A stretch of DNA of 43,581 bases, taken from Vibrio ichthyoenteri ATCC 700023. GTDB lineage: Bacteria > Pseudomonadota > Gammaproteobacteria > Enterobacterales > Vibrionaceae. Shown piece by piece: positions 17,809-25,421 of the stretch. Under the pieces are notes generated by a model. That model was not told the DNA's origin. It did not search any database and worked only from the letters and a program-made list of their open reading frames with translations. Both the position numbers and the translations under genes were made by a program. Position 1 is the stretch's first letter; each line of letters begins with the position of its first letter. The stretch spans positions 1 to 43,581 of the forward strand of contig NZ_AFWF01000200.1 in the NCBI RefSeq assembly GCF_000222605.1, read 5' to 3'.

Positions 17809-19164
17809 TTAGCGCATGGTAACAAACTCTTCGCTGCCTGTTGGGTGGATAGCAACTACAGAGTCGAAATCAGCTTTGGTTGCGCCCATTTTCATTGCCA
17901 CACCAAAACCTTGGATCATTTCATCGACAGCAAAACCGATACCGTGTAGACCGACGACTTTCTCATCATCACCGGCACACACCAATTTCATTTTGCATGG
18001 TTGACGGTGCTGAGTGACGGCGGTGTACATTGCGGTAAAGCCAGAAGTGTAAACCTTGACGTTTTCTTTGCCGTAAAGATCTTCCGCTTCTTGTGTGGTT
18101 AGGCCGATGGTGCCGATAGGCGGGTGGCTAAACACAACGGTTGGGACCAGTTTATAGTCCATCTTCGCATTTGTTTTACCGTTAAATAGGCGCTCAGAAA
18201 GTTGGCGACCAGCTTTAACTGCCACTGGTGTCAGTTCAATGCCACCTTCCATGATATCGCCGACACAGTAGATGCCTTTGACGTTAGTCTGTTGGTATTC
18301 ATCTACTTTGATGTAGCCACGGTCGTTGGTTTCAACTCCCGTTGATGCCAGGTTGATTGCGTCAGTGGCTGGGTGGCGACCAATCGCCCAAATTAGGCTA
18401 TCTACGTTTTGGCTTTCACCATTTTCAAGGTGCAGTGTTAAGCTGCCATCCGTTTCTTTGATGACTTCTTTTGGCACTGAGTGCGTATGAAGCGTAGGGC
18501 CTTCGGCGTTCATTACTTCAACCAGAGTATCAATGATCATCGGGTCAAAGGTACGCAGTGGTGACTCTTTGCGGCAGAATAGGTGCGTTTCGGTGCCAAG
18601 CGCACTCAAAACACCCGCGATCTCAACGGCAATGTAACCTGCACCCACAACTGCAACGCGTTTTGGTTGCTCGGTCAGTTCAAAGAAACCATTAGAGTCG
18701 ATACCGAATTCAGCGCCAGGGATATTTGGAATGCTTGGACGACCACCCACCGCAATCAGGATGTGATCAGCGGTGTAAAGCTCACCGTTTACTTCTACTG
18801 TTTTTTCGTCAACAAACTTAGCGAAACCTTTAATAACGTTCACTTTGTTGTTGCCTAGTACGCGATCGTAAGATTCATGAATACGACCAATGTACGCTTG
18901 GCGGCTTTCAATCAGTTTGCCCCAGTTAAGGCCTTTGTATTCAACATCGAAGCCGTAATCTGGCGCGTAAAGCTTCATTGCTTCAGCGATTTGCGCACCG
19001 TGCCACATCACTTTTTTAGGGACACAACCAACGTTGACACAAGTACCACCAAGATCTTGAGCTTCAATCAGTGCTACTTTAGCGCCGTACATAGAAGCAC
19101 GGTTTGCTGATGCAATACCGCCACTGCCGCCGCCAATACAGATATAGTCAAAATGAGTCGCCAT
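17809..19164 (-). CDS. gor: Glutathione reductase
   Basis: Gor reduces glutathione disulfide with NADPH, keeping the cytosolic thiol pool reduced; it is a homodimeric FAD enzyme. The 451-residue protein matches the 450 of E. coli. It shows the FAD-binding GGGSGG (residues 11-16), the redox-active pair Cys42/Cys47 in [13 protein letters not shown], the NADPH-binding GAGYIAVE and the C-terminal base His in HPTGSEE. The start at 19164 has GGAG with six bases of spacing; a TTG four codons upstream lies within that site. The gene stands alone, closed by the bidirectional terminator. Confidence 0.95.
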   Translation of the reverse strand: MATHFDYICIGGGSGGIASANRASMYGAKVALIEAQDLGGTCVNVGCVPKKVMWHGAQIAEAMKLYAPDYGFDVEYKGLNWGKLIESRQAYIGRIHESYDRVLGNNKVNVIKGFAKFVDEKTVEVNGELYTADHILIAVGGRPSIPNIPGAEFGIDSNGFFELTEQPKRVAVVGAGYIAVEIAGVLSALGTETHLFCRKESPLRTFDPMIIDTLVEVMNAEGPTLHTHSVPKEVIKETDGSLTLHLENGESQNVDSLIWAIGRHPATDAINLASTGVETNDRGYIKVDEYQQTNVKGIYCVGDIMEGGIELTPVAVKAGRQLSERLFNGKTNAKMDYKLVPTVVFSHPPIGTIGLTTQEAEDLYGKENVKVYTSGFTAMYTAVTQHRQPCKMKLVCAGDDEKVVGLHGIGFAVDEMIQGFGVAMKMGATKADFDSVVAIHPTGSEEFVTMR

Positions 19165-19285
19165 TACTTTCTCCAATCATTGTTAGGGCGAGGTCTAAAT
19201 CATCAATTTGTTTCTGAATGCTGACTTATTCAGAATGATTTGCCCCGTGCTCCCTGCTTAAATTTGTTACCTATAAACTTATATT

Positions 19286-19317
19286 GAGGATGGATTGGTT
19301 GAACTCAATCCATTCTC
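19286..19317. other. Stem-loop between rlmJ and gor
   Basis: GAGGATGGATTG (19286-19297) pairs with CAATCCATTCTC (19306-19317), 12 pairs including one G-T, around an eight-base loop. It lies between the rlmJ stop and the gor start, both on the - strand. It is without a strong T run, so it may be a weak terminator for rlmJ or a leader hairpin for gor. Confidence 0.45.
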
Positions 19318-19416
19318 AGTTAATTTGTTGTGAGCCGCTTAGCTTTTATTAAACAATCGTCGTGTTGTTCCGTATTTAGTGTTCTGTGTCAGGCTGGCTC
19401 AAAACAGAGTGCTTGT

Positions 19417-19446
19417 TACTCAGGAACGATCTACTCAGGAACGATC
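19417..19446. repeat. Perfect tandem 15-bp duplication across the rlmJ stop
   Basis: Fifteen bases (TACTCAGGAACGATC) occur twice in immediate succession, at 19417-19431 and 19432-19446. On the rlmJ strand the second copy downstream would repeat the last codons (Ile-Val-Pro-Glu) after the new stop. It looks like a slippage duplication that created an earlier TAG before the older TAA. Confidence 0.85.
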
Positions 19447-20270
19447 CAATCAACTTTCCAGTGGCCTGTCGCCGGTGCGATAGCTTCTTGTAGGAAAGGT
19501 AGGATTTGTTTCATCTGGTTTTCTAGCATCCATGGTGGGTTAATCACAATCATGCCAGATGCCGTCATGCCACGCTCGTTGGTATCAGGCGAGACACCCA
19601 GTTCAATATTCAGAATTTTACGAATACCAAGACCTTCCAAGCCTTCAAGCATATCTTCAATATCGCAGCGATTAACCACTGGGTACCAAATAGCGTAAAT
19701 ACCGGTTGCCCAGCGCTTATGGCTTTGTGCAATCGCTTGAACGACGTCACGGTACTCTTTCGCTAGCTCATAAGGCGGGTCAATCAGCACTAAACCGCGA
19801 CGCTCTTTTGGTGGAAGGCTCGCAATAAGACGCTTGAAACCATCTTCTTTATAGATGCTGACTTGGCGATCGCGATGGAATTCTTGCTCTAATAATGGGT
19901 AATCGCTTGGGTGTAGCTCAGTGAGAACCATACGATCTTGTGAGCGAATTTGCGCACGAGCAACACGCGGTGAACCCGGGTAGTAACGCAGAGCTTCCCC
20001 GTTATTGAGGACGCTAATTGATTCAATATAGCTACGAATCTCTTCAGGTATATTAACCTGATCCCAAATGCGCGCGATACCTTGCTTATATTCGCCGGTT
20101 TTCTCAGACCATTCGTGAGTTAAGTCGTAGCGACCTACACCTGAATGTGTATCGTGGTACACAAACGGCTTGTCCTTTTGTTTTAGCGCATCAAGGATAA
20201 GGCTTTGAACGATATGTTTGACAACATCAGCATGGTTGCCAGCGTGGAAACTGTGGCGGTAACTCAGCAA
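19431..20270 (-). CDS. rlmJ: 23S rRNA (adenine(2030)-N6)-methyltransferase
   Basis: RlmJ methylates A2030 of 23S rRNA using S-adenosylmethionine. The 279-residue protein is one short of the E. coli enzyme and opens with LSYRHSFHAGNHADVVKH, the family's N-terminal signature. The SAM-binding region reads FVYHDTHSGVGRYDL, and the catalytic motif is DPPYE (LVLIDPPYELAKEY). The start codon is TTG at 20270, at the place where E. coli has ATG; no nearby ATG gives the conserved N-terminus. The C-terminus WIVPE abuts a 15-base duplication. It is divergent from prlC. Confidence 0.94.
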   Translation of the reverse strand: MLSYRHSFHAGNHADVVKHIVQSLILDALKQKDKPFVYHDTHSGVGRYDLTHEWSEKTGEYKQGIARIWDQVNIPEEIRSYIESISVLNNGEALRYYPGSPRVARAQIRSQDRMVLTELHPSDYPLLEQEFHRDRQVSIYKEDGFKRLIASLPPKERRGLVLIDPPYELAKEYRDVVQAIAQSHKRWATGIYAIWYPVVNRCDIEDMLEGLEGLGIRKILNIELGVSPDTNERGMTASGMIVINPPWMLENQMKQILPFLQEAIAPATGHWKVDWIVPE

Positions 20271-20532
20271 GGGATACTCTCGAAATGGTCATCTAGACCA
20301 TGGTCATTGCAATTAAGATTATGGCTTATTATATACCCAAAACAGGTAGAGATGCTTGTATCAAGCAGTAACAAAGCAACAAGAGATCCGTGACACGTTT
20401 GTACTATCTTGTAACCATAATCATTAAGGTGACTATTGAAAATCGCTTAATGTACCTATATCTAGTTAAGACGTAACTATTACATAAAAGACGAGCTCGT
20501 CAGTTCGCTTTGTGCAACAAAAGGAATGCTTT
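20271..20532. promoter_or_regulatory. Divergent rlmJ/prlC control region
   Basis: This gap between divergent genes holds both promoters. A palindrome GACCATGGTC (20296-20305) overlaps an inverted repeat ATGGTC-N5-GACCAT (20285-20301) only about 15-35 bases upstream of rlmJ, which may be an operator or a 5'-leader hairpin. AAGGA at 20521-20525 is the prlC ribosome site. No clear heat-shock (sigma-32) promoter could be placed by eye. Confidence 0.4.
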
Positions 20533-22575
20533 ATGTCCAATCCGCTGCTAACTTTTACCGATTTACCGCCGTTCTCGCAAATTAAGCCTGAACATATTAA
20601 GCCAGCTGTCGAGCAAGCCATTAGTGATTGCCGCGAAAAAATTGAACAAGTGTTGGCCGGTAATACTGAGCCTACATGGGATAATCTCGTTGCACCAATC
20701 GAAGAAGTTGACGATCGTCTTAGCCGCATTTGGTCTCCAGTGAGCCATATGAATTCCGTGATGAACAGCGAAGCGTTACGTGAAGCGTACGAAAGCTGTT
20801 TGCCGCTACTGTCAGAGTACGGTACTTGGGTTGGTCAGCACAAAGGTCTATTTGAAGCTTACAAAGCGATCAAAGCGAGTGCAGCATTTGCTGAATTAAA
20901 CCAAGCAGAACAAAAAACCATTACTGATGCCCTGCGTGATTTTGAATTGTCTGGTATTGGCTTACCCGTTGAAGAGCAGCGTCGCTATGGCGAGATAAGC
21001 AAGCGCAATTCTGAGCTCGGTTCGCAATTCTCAAACAACGTGTTGGATGCCACCATGGGTTGGACTAAACATGTCACTGACGAGAAAGAATTGGCAGGAA
21101 TGCCAGAGTCCGCATTAGCTGCGGCACAAGCTGCCGCTCAAGCCAAAGATCTAGAGGGTTACCTACTCACATTAGACATTCCGTCATACTTACCGGTGAT
21201 GACTTACTGTGACAACCAAGCATTGCGCCAAGAATTGTATGAGGCGTATGTGACTCGCGCGTCTGATCGTGGTCCTAATGCTGGTAAGTGGGACAACAGT
21301 GAAATCATCGCTGAGAAATTGAAACTACGTCACGAAGTGGCCCGTATGCTGGGTTTTGCTACTTACAGTGAAAAATCACTTGCGACCAAGATGGCGGAAA
21401 ATCCACAGCAAGTGCTGGGCTTTTTGAACGATCTTGCGACCAAAGTAAAACCTCAAGGTGAGCGCGAAGTAGAAGAGCTACGTCAATTTGCTAAAAGCGA
21501 GTGCGGCGTAGAAGAACTCAATCTTTGGGATATTGCCTACTACAGCGAGAAACAAAAACAGAACCTGTTCCAAATCTCAGATGAAGAATTGCGCCCATAC
21601 TTCCCTGAGCAAAAAGCGGTTAGCGGCTTATTTGAAGTGCTGCACCGCGTGTTTGGTATGCAAGTGACAGAACGCCAAGGTGTTGATACCTGGCATGAGT
21701 CGGTACGTTTCTTCGATATCTTTGATAGTGACGGCACGCTACGCGGTAGTTTCTATCTCGATTTGTACGCTCGTGAACATAAGCGTGGCGGCGCATGGAT
21801 GGATGATTGTCGTGGTCGTCGTGTGACGCTATCGGGTGATTTGCAAACACCGGTGGCGTACTTAACGTGTAACTTCAACCGCCCTGTTGGTGATAAACCA
21901 GCGCTGTTTACTCATGATGAGGTGGTGACGTTATTCCACGAATTTGGTCATGGTATTCACCATATGCTAACGCAAGTAAGTACCGGTGCAGTATCGGGTA
22001 TCAATGGTGTGCCTTGGGACGCGGTTGAATTGCCAAGCCAATTTTTAGAGAACTGGTGTTGGGAAGAAGAAGCTTTAGCGTTTATTTCTGGTCATTATCA
22101 AACCGGTGAACCTCTGCCTAAAGAGATGCTAGATAAAATGTTGGCGGCGAAAAATTTCCAATCGGCGATGTTTATTTTGCGTCAGCTAGAATTTGGCTTG
22201 TTCGATTTTACTCTGCACGCTGAATATGAACCGGAAGTCGGCCCTCGCGTATTGGAAACTCTTGCGGAAGTGAAAGCAAAAGTCGCGGTATTACCAAGTT
22301 TGGAATGGAACCGTTTCTCGCACAGCTTTAGCCATATTTTTGCTGGCGGTTACAGCGCGGGCTACTACAGCTACCTATGGGCAGAAGTTCTTTCTTCGGA
22401 TGCCTTTTCTCGCTTTGAGGAAGAAGGCATCTTTAACCCAGAAACCGGTAAGAGCTTTCTAAATAACATCTTAGAGATGGGTGGCAGTGAAGAACCAATG
22501 GAGTTATTCAAACGCTTCCGTGGTCGTGAGCCTGAGATTGATGCTTTACTACGTCATGCTGGTATCACAGCTTAA
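20533..22575 (+). CDS. prlC: Oligopeptidase A (M3 metallopeptidase)
   Basis: PrlC is a cytoplasmic zinc oligopeptidase that degrades short peptides, including cleaved signal peptides. The 680-residue protein equals E. coli length. The zinc motif HEFGH is at residues 469-473, followed by the downstream ligand Glu in the LPSQFLENWCWE segment typical of M3 enzymes. AAGGA with seven bases of spacing supports the start at 20533; an in-frame GTG at 20512 lies before that site. It is divergent from rlmJ and convergent with the bufferin operon. In E. coli rsmJ follows prlC; here it does not. Confidence 0.95.
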   Translation: MSNPLLTFTDLPPFSQIKPEHIKPAVEQAISDCREKIEQVLAGNTEPTWDNLVAPIEEVDDRLSRIWSPVSHMNSVMNSEALREAYESCLPLLSEYGTWVGQHKGLFEAYKAIKASAAFAELNQAEQKTITDALRDFELSGIGLPVEEQRRYGEISKRNSELGSQFSNNVLDATMGWTKHVTDEKELAGMPESALAAAQAAAQAKDLEGYLLTLDIPSYLPVMTYCDNQALRQELYEAYVTRASDRGPNAGKWDNSEIIAEKLKLRHEVARMLGFATYSEKSLATKMAENPQQVLGFLNDLATKVKPQGEREVEELRQFAKSECGVEELNLWDIAYYSEKQKQNLFQISDEELRPYFPEQKAVSGLFEVLHRVFGMQVTERQGVDTWHESVRFFDIFDSDGTLRGSFYLDLYAREHKRGGAWMDDCRGRRVTLSGDLQTPVAYLTCNFNRPVGDKPALFTHDEVVTLFHEFGHGIHHMLTQVSTGAVSGINGVPWDAVELPSQFLENWCWEEEALAFISGHYQTGEPLPKEMLDKMLAAKNFQSAMFILRQLEFGLFDFTLHAEYEPEVGPRVLETLAEVKAKVAVLPSLEWNRFSHSFSHIFAGGYSAGYYSYLWAEVLSSDAFSRFEEEGIFNPETGKSFLNNILEMGGSEEPMELFKRFRGREPEIDALLRHAGITA

Positions 22576-22617
22576 CGCCAGCTAATTTGACTTAGAGTCG
22601 TATCAAGCGAGATCGAT

Positions 22618-22645
22618 AAAGCCTTCCATTTGGAAGGCTTTTTAC
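22618..22645. terminator. Terminator between prlC and the bufferin operon
   Basis: AAAGCCTTCC (22618-22627) pairs with GGAAGGCTTT (22632-22641) around ATTT, with five T following on the + strand. The reverse strand has only a short T run, so it is strong for prlC and weaker for the - strand operon that ends at 22666. Confidence 0.88.
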
Positions 22646-22665
22646 TATTTGGCATTGGTGAAAGT

Positions 22666-23115
22666 CTAGCTTTGCAGTTTGGATTTAAGCCATTTATCGA
22701 GAGAGAGAGGGCCTGGTCCCCAAACCACCACAATTAGGATCATTAACCCCCATAGTTGGTGGTCATAGAAGCCTTTCTCCCACAGCAATGGATAGGAAAC
22801 GACGGCGATAATATTAAACACAAATAGGATGGCTGCCATGGGGCGAGTGAATAAGCCAAAAGCGAGAAATACAGGCAGTATAAGCTCTGCCGCGGTGCCC
22901 ATATAAGCGGCTAACTCCCATGGGATAAGTGGTACTTGGTATTCCAACTCAAAAAGATAGAGTGTGCTATCCCAAGAATTAAACTTGATTAGGCCCGAAT
23001 TAAAAAATACCCAAGCGACCCATAAACGACAAAATAGCAACAATAATGGGACAAACACACATTGCAGTTTACCGATAAGGCTATCGTAGCTTTCAATCAT
23101 ATTATTTGTTGTCAT
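22666..23115 (-). CDS. DoxX family membrane protein of the bufferin operon
   Basis: This is a 149-residue inner-membrane protein with four hydrophobic segments and the DoxX family look (FCRLWVAWVFFNSGLIKF, LPVFLAFGLFTRPMAAILF, YDHQLWGL). Proteins of this family commonly end bufferin and related DUF692 operons and are thought to support redox or metal handling in the membrane; the exact role is unknown. The ATG at 23115 has GGAGAG upstream inside bufC, and the start region overlaps the bufC stop by 14 bases, so the two are translationally coupled. An earlier frame start at 23139 lies before the ribosome site and is rejected. Confidence 0.9.
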   Translation of the reverse strand: MTTNNMIESYDSLIGKLQCVFVPLLLLFCRLWVAWVFFNSGLIKFNSWDSTLYLFELEYQVPLIPWELAAYMGTAAELILPVFLAFGLFTRPMAAILFVFNIIAVVSYPLLWEKGFYDHQLWGLMILIVVVWGPGPLSLDKWLKSKLQS

Positions 23116-23902
23116 GGATCTCTCCTTTATCCAATTCACTCGTCAATTGGGGGGATAGCGAAAACCCCGCAATAATGTTGAGCTCAATGATTTGATTTAG
23201 TGCACTCAAATACTCAGGGGCGATATCACCGAGGGTTAGGTTTTGCTTCAAATGAAGTAATAATTGATAACTTTGTTCGCTGAGCGCTTGGCTCCAGATC
23301 TCACCATTATCGTTACAGGCACATATGCCTTGTTGTGCTTGCTGAATGTCTAGCTGAGAAAAGTCTTTACTATGGTTGTGAATGATTTTTTGTAGTGCAT
23401 AAATGGCAAAAGGGCTATCGAACAGCACCACATCAGGATGGAGTTGAAATTGAATATCTGCATGCTGAGATGCGGAAAGTTGGCTTAAATCCGCTAAGGA
23501 ATATTCTGTGGCGTGAAGGCGTGAAAACCGTTGCTGGCTGCAATCGAGAGCCCACTCAAATTGTGCTACGGCTGCAATATAAGGCGCGGCCTGCATCACG
23601 GTATCAAACTGTTTTAGTGTGGCATCAAATTGCTCACCATAGGCACTGACATCCCCTTGAGTTAACGGAGTGCTGAGTACATGTTGTCGAGCGATTTGTA
23701 AAAAACACTCTTCTCCCAGTAGCGATGTCACCATAGGGTAGGTCGCCAGCAACACTTCACTGAGACTCACAATGAAGTTGTTGCGATAGATCTGCATGCG
23801 TTCATCAGCGCTAAAGGCATCGCTCACAATATCACATTCCTCCCCCAGGGCTTGATAATGCAAGGCCTTTGCAAATTGCTGCTGTAGTGTCGCGAGTTTC
23901 AT
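23102..23902 (-). CDS. bufC: BufC/HvfC-type partner protein (DUF2063)
   Basis: In this family the DUF2063 protein binds the peptide precursor and delivers it to the DUF692 oxidase. The 266-residue protein has the N-terminal helical DUF2063 domain (LQQQFAKALHY, then ERMQIYRNNFIVSLSEVLLATYPMVTSLLGEECF), followed by a variable C-terminal domain. Its start overlaps the bufB stop as ATGA (23899-23902), and its end overlaps the DoxX gene, a tightly coupled operon. Assignment is by sequence pattern and by gene neighbours. The annotation 'putative DNA-binding domain' used for this family is misleading. Confidence 0.88.
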   Translation of the reverse strand: MKLATLQQQFAKALHYQALGEECDIVSDAFSADERMQIYRNNFIVSLSEVLLATYPMVTSLLGEECFLQIARQHVLSTPLTQGDVSAYGEQFDATLKQFDTVMQAAPYIAAVAQFEWALDCSQQRFSRLHATEYSLADLSQLSASQHADIQFQLHPDVVLFDSPFAIYALQKIIHNHSKDFSQLDIQQAQQGICACNDNGEIWSQALSEQSYQLLLHLKQNLTLGDIAPEYLSALNQIIELNIIAGFSLSPQLTSELDKGEIHDNK

Positions 23903-24789
23903 AATGCGCTCCTCGACTCACGTGGTAAGTGTGTATACGAAGAGGAGGTGTTGCTTGAAATGGATGTCAGTATTGAACTGGCTTTGCCTGCCTGTTGCAG
24001 CAAAATATCGGGGCTAGGTATGTCTAGATCCCATTCAATTAATGAGTGTCGTGCGCCATGTTGTGTGCTCCATGCCGCGAATAATTGCCATACCTCATCA
24101 CTCACAGGGCGACTGTGGGTATCGATCCAGATTTCACCTTTATCCAATTTCTTTACGCTAAAACCTGCCAAATGAATTTCATCGACAGCCTGTGAGGGAA
24201 TACCTTCCAAATAGGTTTGATGAGAGAAACCATGATTAAATGCTGAGACGTGGATGTTATTAAAGTCGAGCAGTAAGCGACATTCGGTGCGACGATGCAC
24301 TTCGGCGAGAAAGTCCCACTCAGCGATGGTCGAGTGGTTAAATTTGACATAACTGGACGGATTTTCGATCAAAAGGGGTCTTTGCAGTGCCTCTTGCACT
24401 TCCAATACATTACGGCAAAAAACATTCAAGGCCTCTTCGGTATACGGCAGTGGCAATAGGTCATTAAAGTGATGACCTCCGTTTTCACTCCAACTTAAAT
24501 GATCGGAGACCAAAATAGGATCAACTTGGTTAACCAGCGCTTGTAAGTTAGCTAAGTGATGCTGGCTAATTCGTGCCACGCTGCCGAGTGACAAACCAAT
24601 CCCATGGCAGCTGATTTGATAGCGTTCACGTAAAGTGAGAAGCTGCTTTCTGGCGATAGAATTGGGTTGAAAATAGTTTTCGCTGTGAATTTCTAACCAA
24701 GATAAATGCGCAGGCTCGGACAAAAAGAAATCCATGTGTGGCTCGCGTAAACCAACACCAACCAATGGATGTTGAGCTGATAGTGTCAC
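23899..24789 (-). CDS. bufB: BufB-type MNIO enzyme (DUF692 multinuclear iron oxidase)
   Basis: DUF692 proteins are multinuclear non-heme iron oxidative enzymes that convert cysteines of a peptide precursor into heterocycles. The 296-residue TIM-barrel protein carries the metal-ligand stretches: HSENYF near residue 36, CHGIGLSLG, DHLSWSENGGHH, IENPSSY, LLDFNNIHV, DEIHLAGF, IDTHSRPV and LIEWDLDIP. The start is GTG at 24789, with AGGGA eight bases upstream. The C-terminal 30 residues are Ser/Thr-rich and may be disordered. It follows the precursor gene after a stem-loop and overlaps bufC. The nearest related systems are bufferins (copper) and HvfABC; the exact modification here is inferred from the precursor type. 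Confidence 0.9.
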   Translation of the reverse strand: MTLSAQHPLVGVGLREPHMDFFLSEPAHLSWLEIHSENYFQPNSIARKQLLTLRERYQISCHGIGLSLGSVARISQHHLANLQALVNQVDPILVSDHLSWSENGGHHFNDLLPLPYTEEALNVFCRNVLEVQEALQRPLLIENPSSYVKFNHSTIAEWDFLAEVHRRTECRLLLDFNNIHVSAFNHGFSHQTYLEGIPSQAVDEIHLAGFSVKKLDKGEIWIDTHSRPVSDEVWQLFAAWSTQHGARHSLIEWDLDIPSPDILLQQAGKASSILTSISSNTSSSYTHLPRESRSAL

Positions 24790-24850
24790 GACAATGTCCC
24801 TAAAAGTTTGGTGTAACGATTGTTGTTGAGTTGATGTGTGGAATAAGTAA

Positions 24851-24877
24851 GGTGCGCTGGTTGAGCGTCAGCGCACC
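24851..24877 (-). other. Stem-loop between bufA1 and bufB
   Basis: GGTGCGCTG (24851-24859) pairs perfectly with CAGCGCACC (24869-24877) around a nine-base loop. On the - strand it follows the bufA1 stop by 28 bases and is trailed by a broken T tract (TTACTTATT). It looks like a leaky terminator or mRNA-stabilising hairpin that would give more precursor than modifying enzymes; the effect is inferred. Confidence 0.7.
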
Positions 24878-24904
24878 GAATGATAAGTCGCAGTAGCGGG
24901 TCGC

Positions 24905-25165
24905 TTAAGCTGACTCGTTGCTGCCACCGGATAACTTGTCACATAAACCTTTCGGAACAACGACGAAAGCATCTTTTTGGTTATCTTCTTTGGCAGTCCC
25001 TGCACAAGAGCTGGTTTTCGTTGCGCAGTCATTCTTACCTGCTTTAGCCACGCCGTAGCATTTTTCCTTATCAGCCGCGACAGCAGGGGCGGCGGTTAAC
25101 ATGGTGCCACCTAACGCAATAAGACCTGTAATTGCAGCTGTAACGGCTAGATTAGACTTTTTCAT
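24905..25165 (-). CDS. bufA1: Bufferin precursor peptide, DUF2282 type (copper-binding RiPP)
   Basis: This 86-residue precursor has an N-terminal Sec signal (MKKSNLAVTAAITGLIALGG, cleavage near AVA-A at 30-31) and a mature part with exactly four cysteines: Cys36 (EKCYGVAKAGKNDC), Cys47, Cys54 (SSC) and Cys75 (GLCDK). The pattern matches DUF2282/BufA1. In known bufferins some of the cysteines are converted by BufB-BufC to thiooxazole-type rings, and the exported product binds copper in the periplasm. The ATG at 25165 has AGAGGA seven bases upstream; an earlier frame start 13 codons before breaks the signal peptide. It heads a four-gene operon. Confidence 0.9.
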   Translation of the reverse strand: MKKSNLAVTAAITGLIALGGTMLTAAPAVAADKEKCYGVAKAGKNDCATKTSSCAGTAKEDNQKDAFVVVPKGLCDKLSGGSNESA

Positions 25166-25266
25166 AGTAATTTCCTCTGACTGAATTCCTTTGTTTAAAT
25201 ACACAAGCTAATCATCAACTTGCTTACATAAAAGGATAGAAAAGGCGTGAGAAAACTTTCATTAAA

Positions 25267-25294
25267 TTTATAAAATGTACAAATATGTTTGCAA
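25267..25294 (-). promoter_or_regulatory. Candidate sigma-70 promoter of the bufferin operon
   Basis: On the - strand TTGCAA (25289-25294) and TATAAA (25267-25272) are 16 bases apart, about 95 bases before the bufA1 start. No copper-regulator operator or sigma-factor gene is seen nearby, so induction by metal, if any, comes from elsewhere. Confidence 0.5.
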
Positions 25295-25381
25295 ATTGCT
25301 ACCTAATTGGTTGATGCGTAAGCAATAAAAAAGTGGAAAAAATTTCTCCGTTTTGTGCTCATATCGCATAGCTGTTTAGGT

Positions 25382-25411
25382 TATAATCAACTTTTATGTA
25401 TAAATAACCAG
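25382..25411 (+). promoter_or_regulatory. uvrD -10 box and candidate LexA box
   Basis: A perfect TATAAT lies at 25382-25387. Fifteen bases on, 25396-25411 reads ATGT-N8-CCAG with an AT-rich middle. It differs from the LexA consensus CTGT-N8-ACAG at one base in each half; from memory, the E. coli uvrD box also ends in CCAG. The box would cover the transcription start, which fits SOS repression. No good -35 box is visible. Confidence 0.55.
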
Positions 25412-25421
25412 TAGCTTAGCC

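Noticed and set aside
19330-19698. Open frame on the + strand beneath rlmJ
   Set aside because: It lies mostly antisense to rlmJ and shows no protein family features.
20330-20400. Possible second copy of the Vibrio-type repeat upstream of prlC (begins ATATACCCAAA)
   Set aside because: Only the first bases resemble the motif remembered; the rest does not match the block at 27823-27922.
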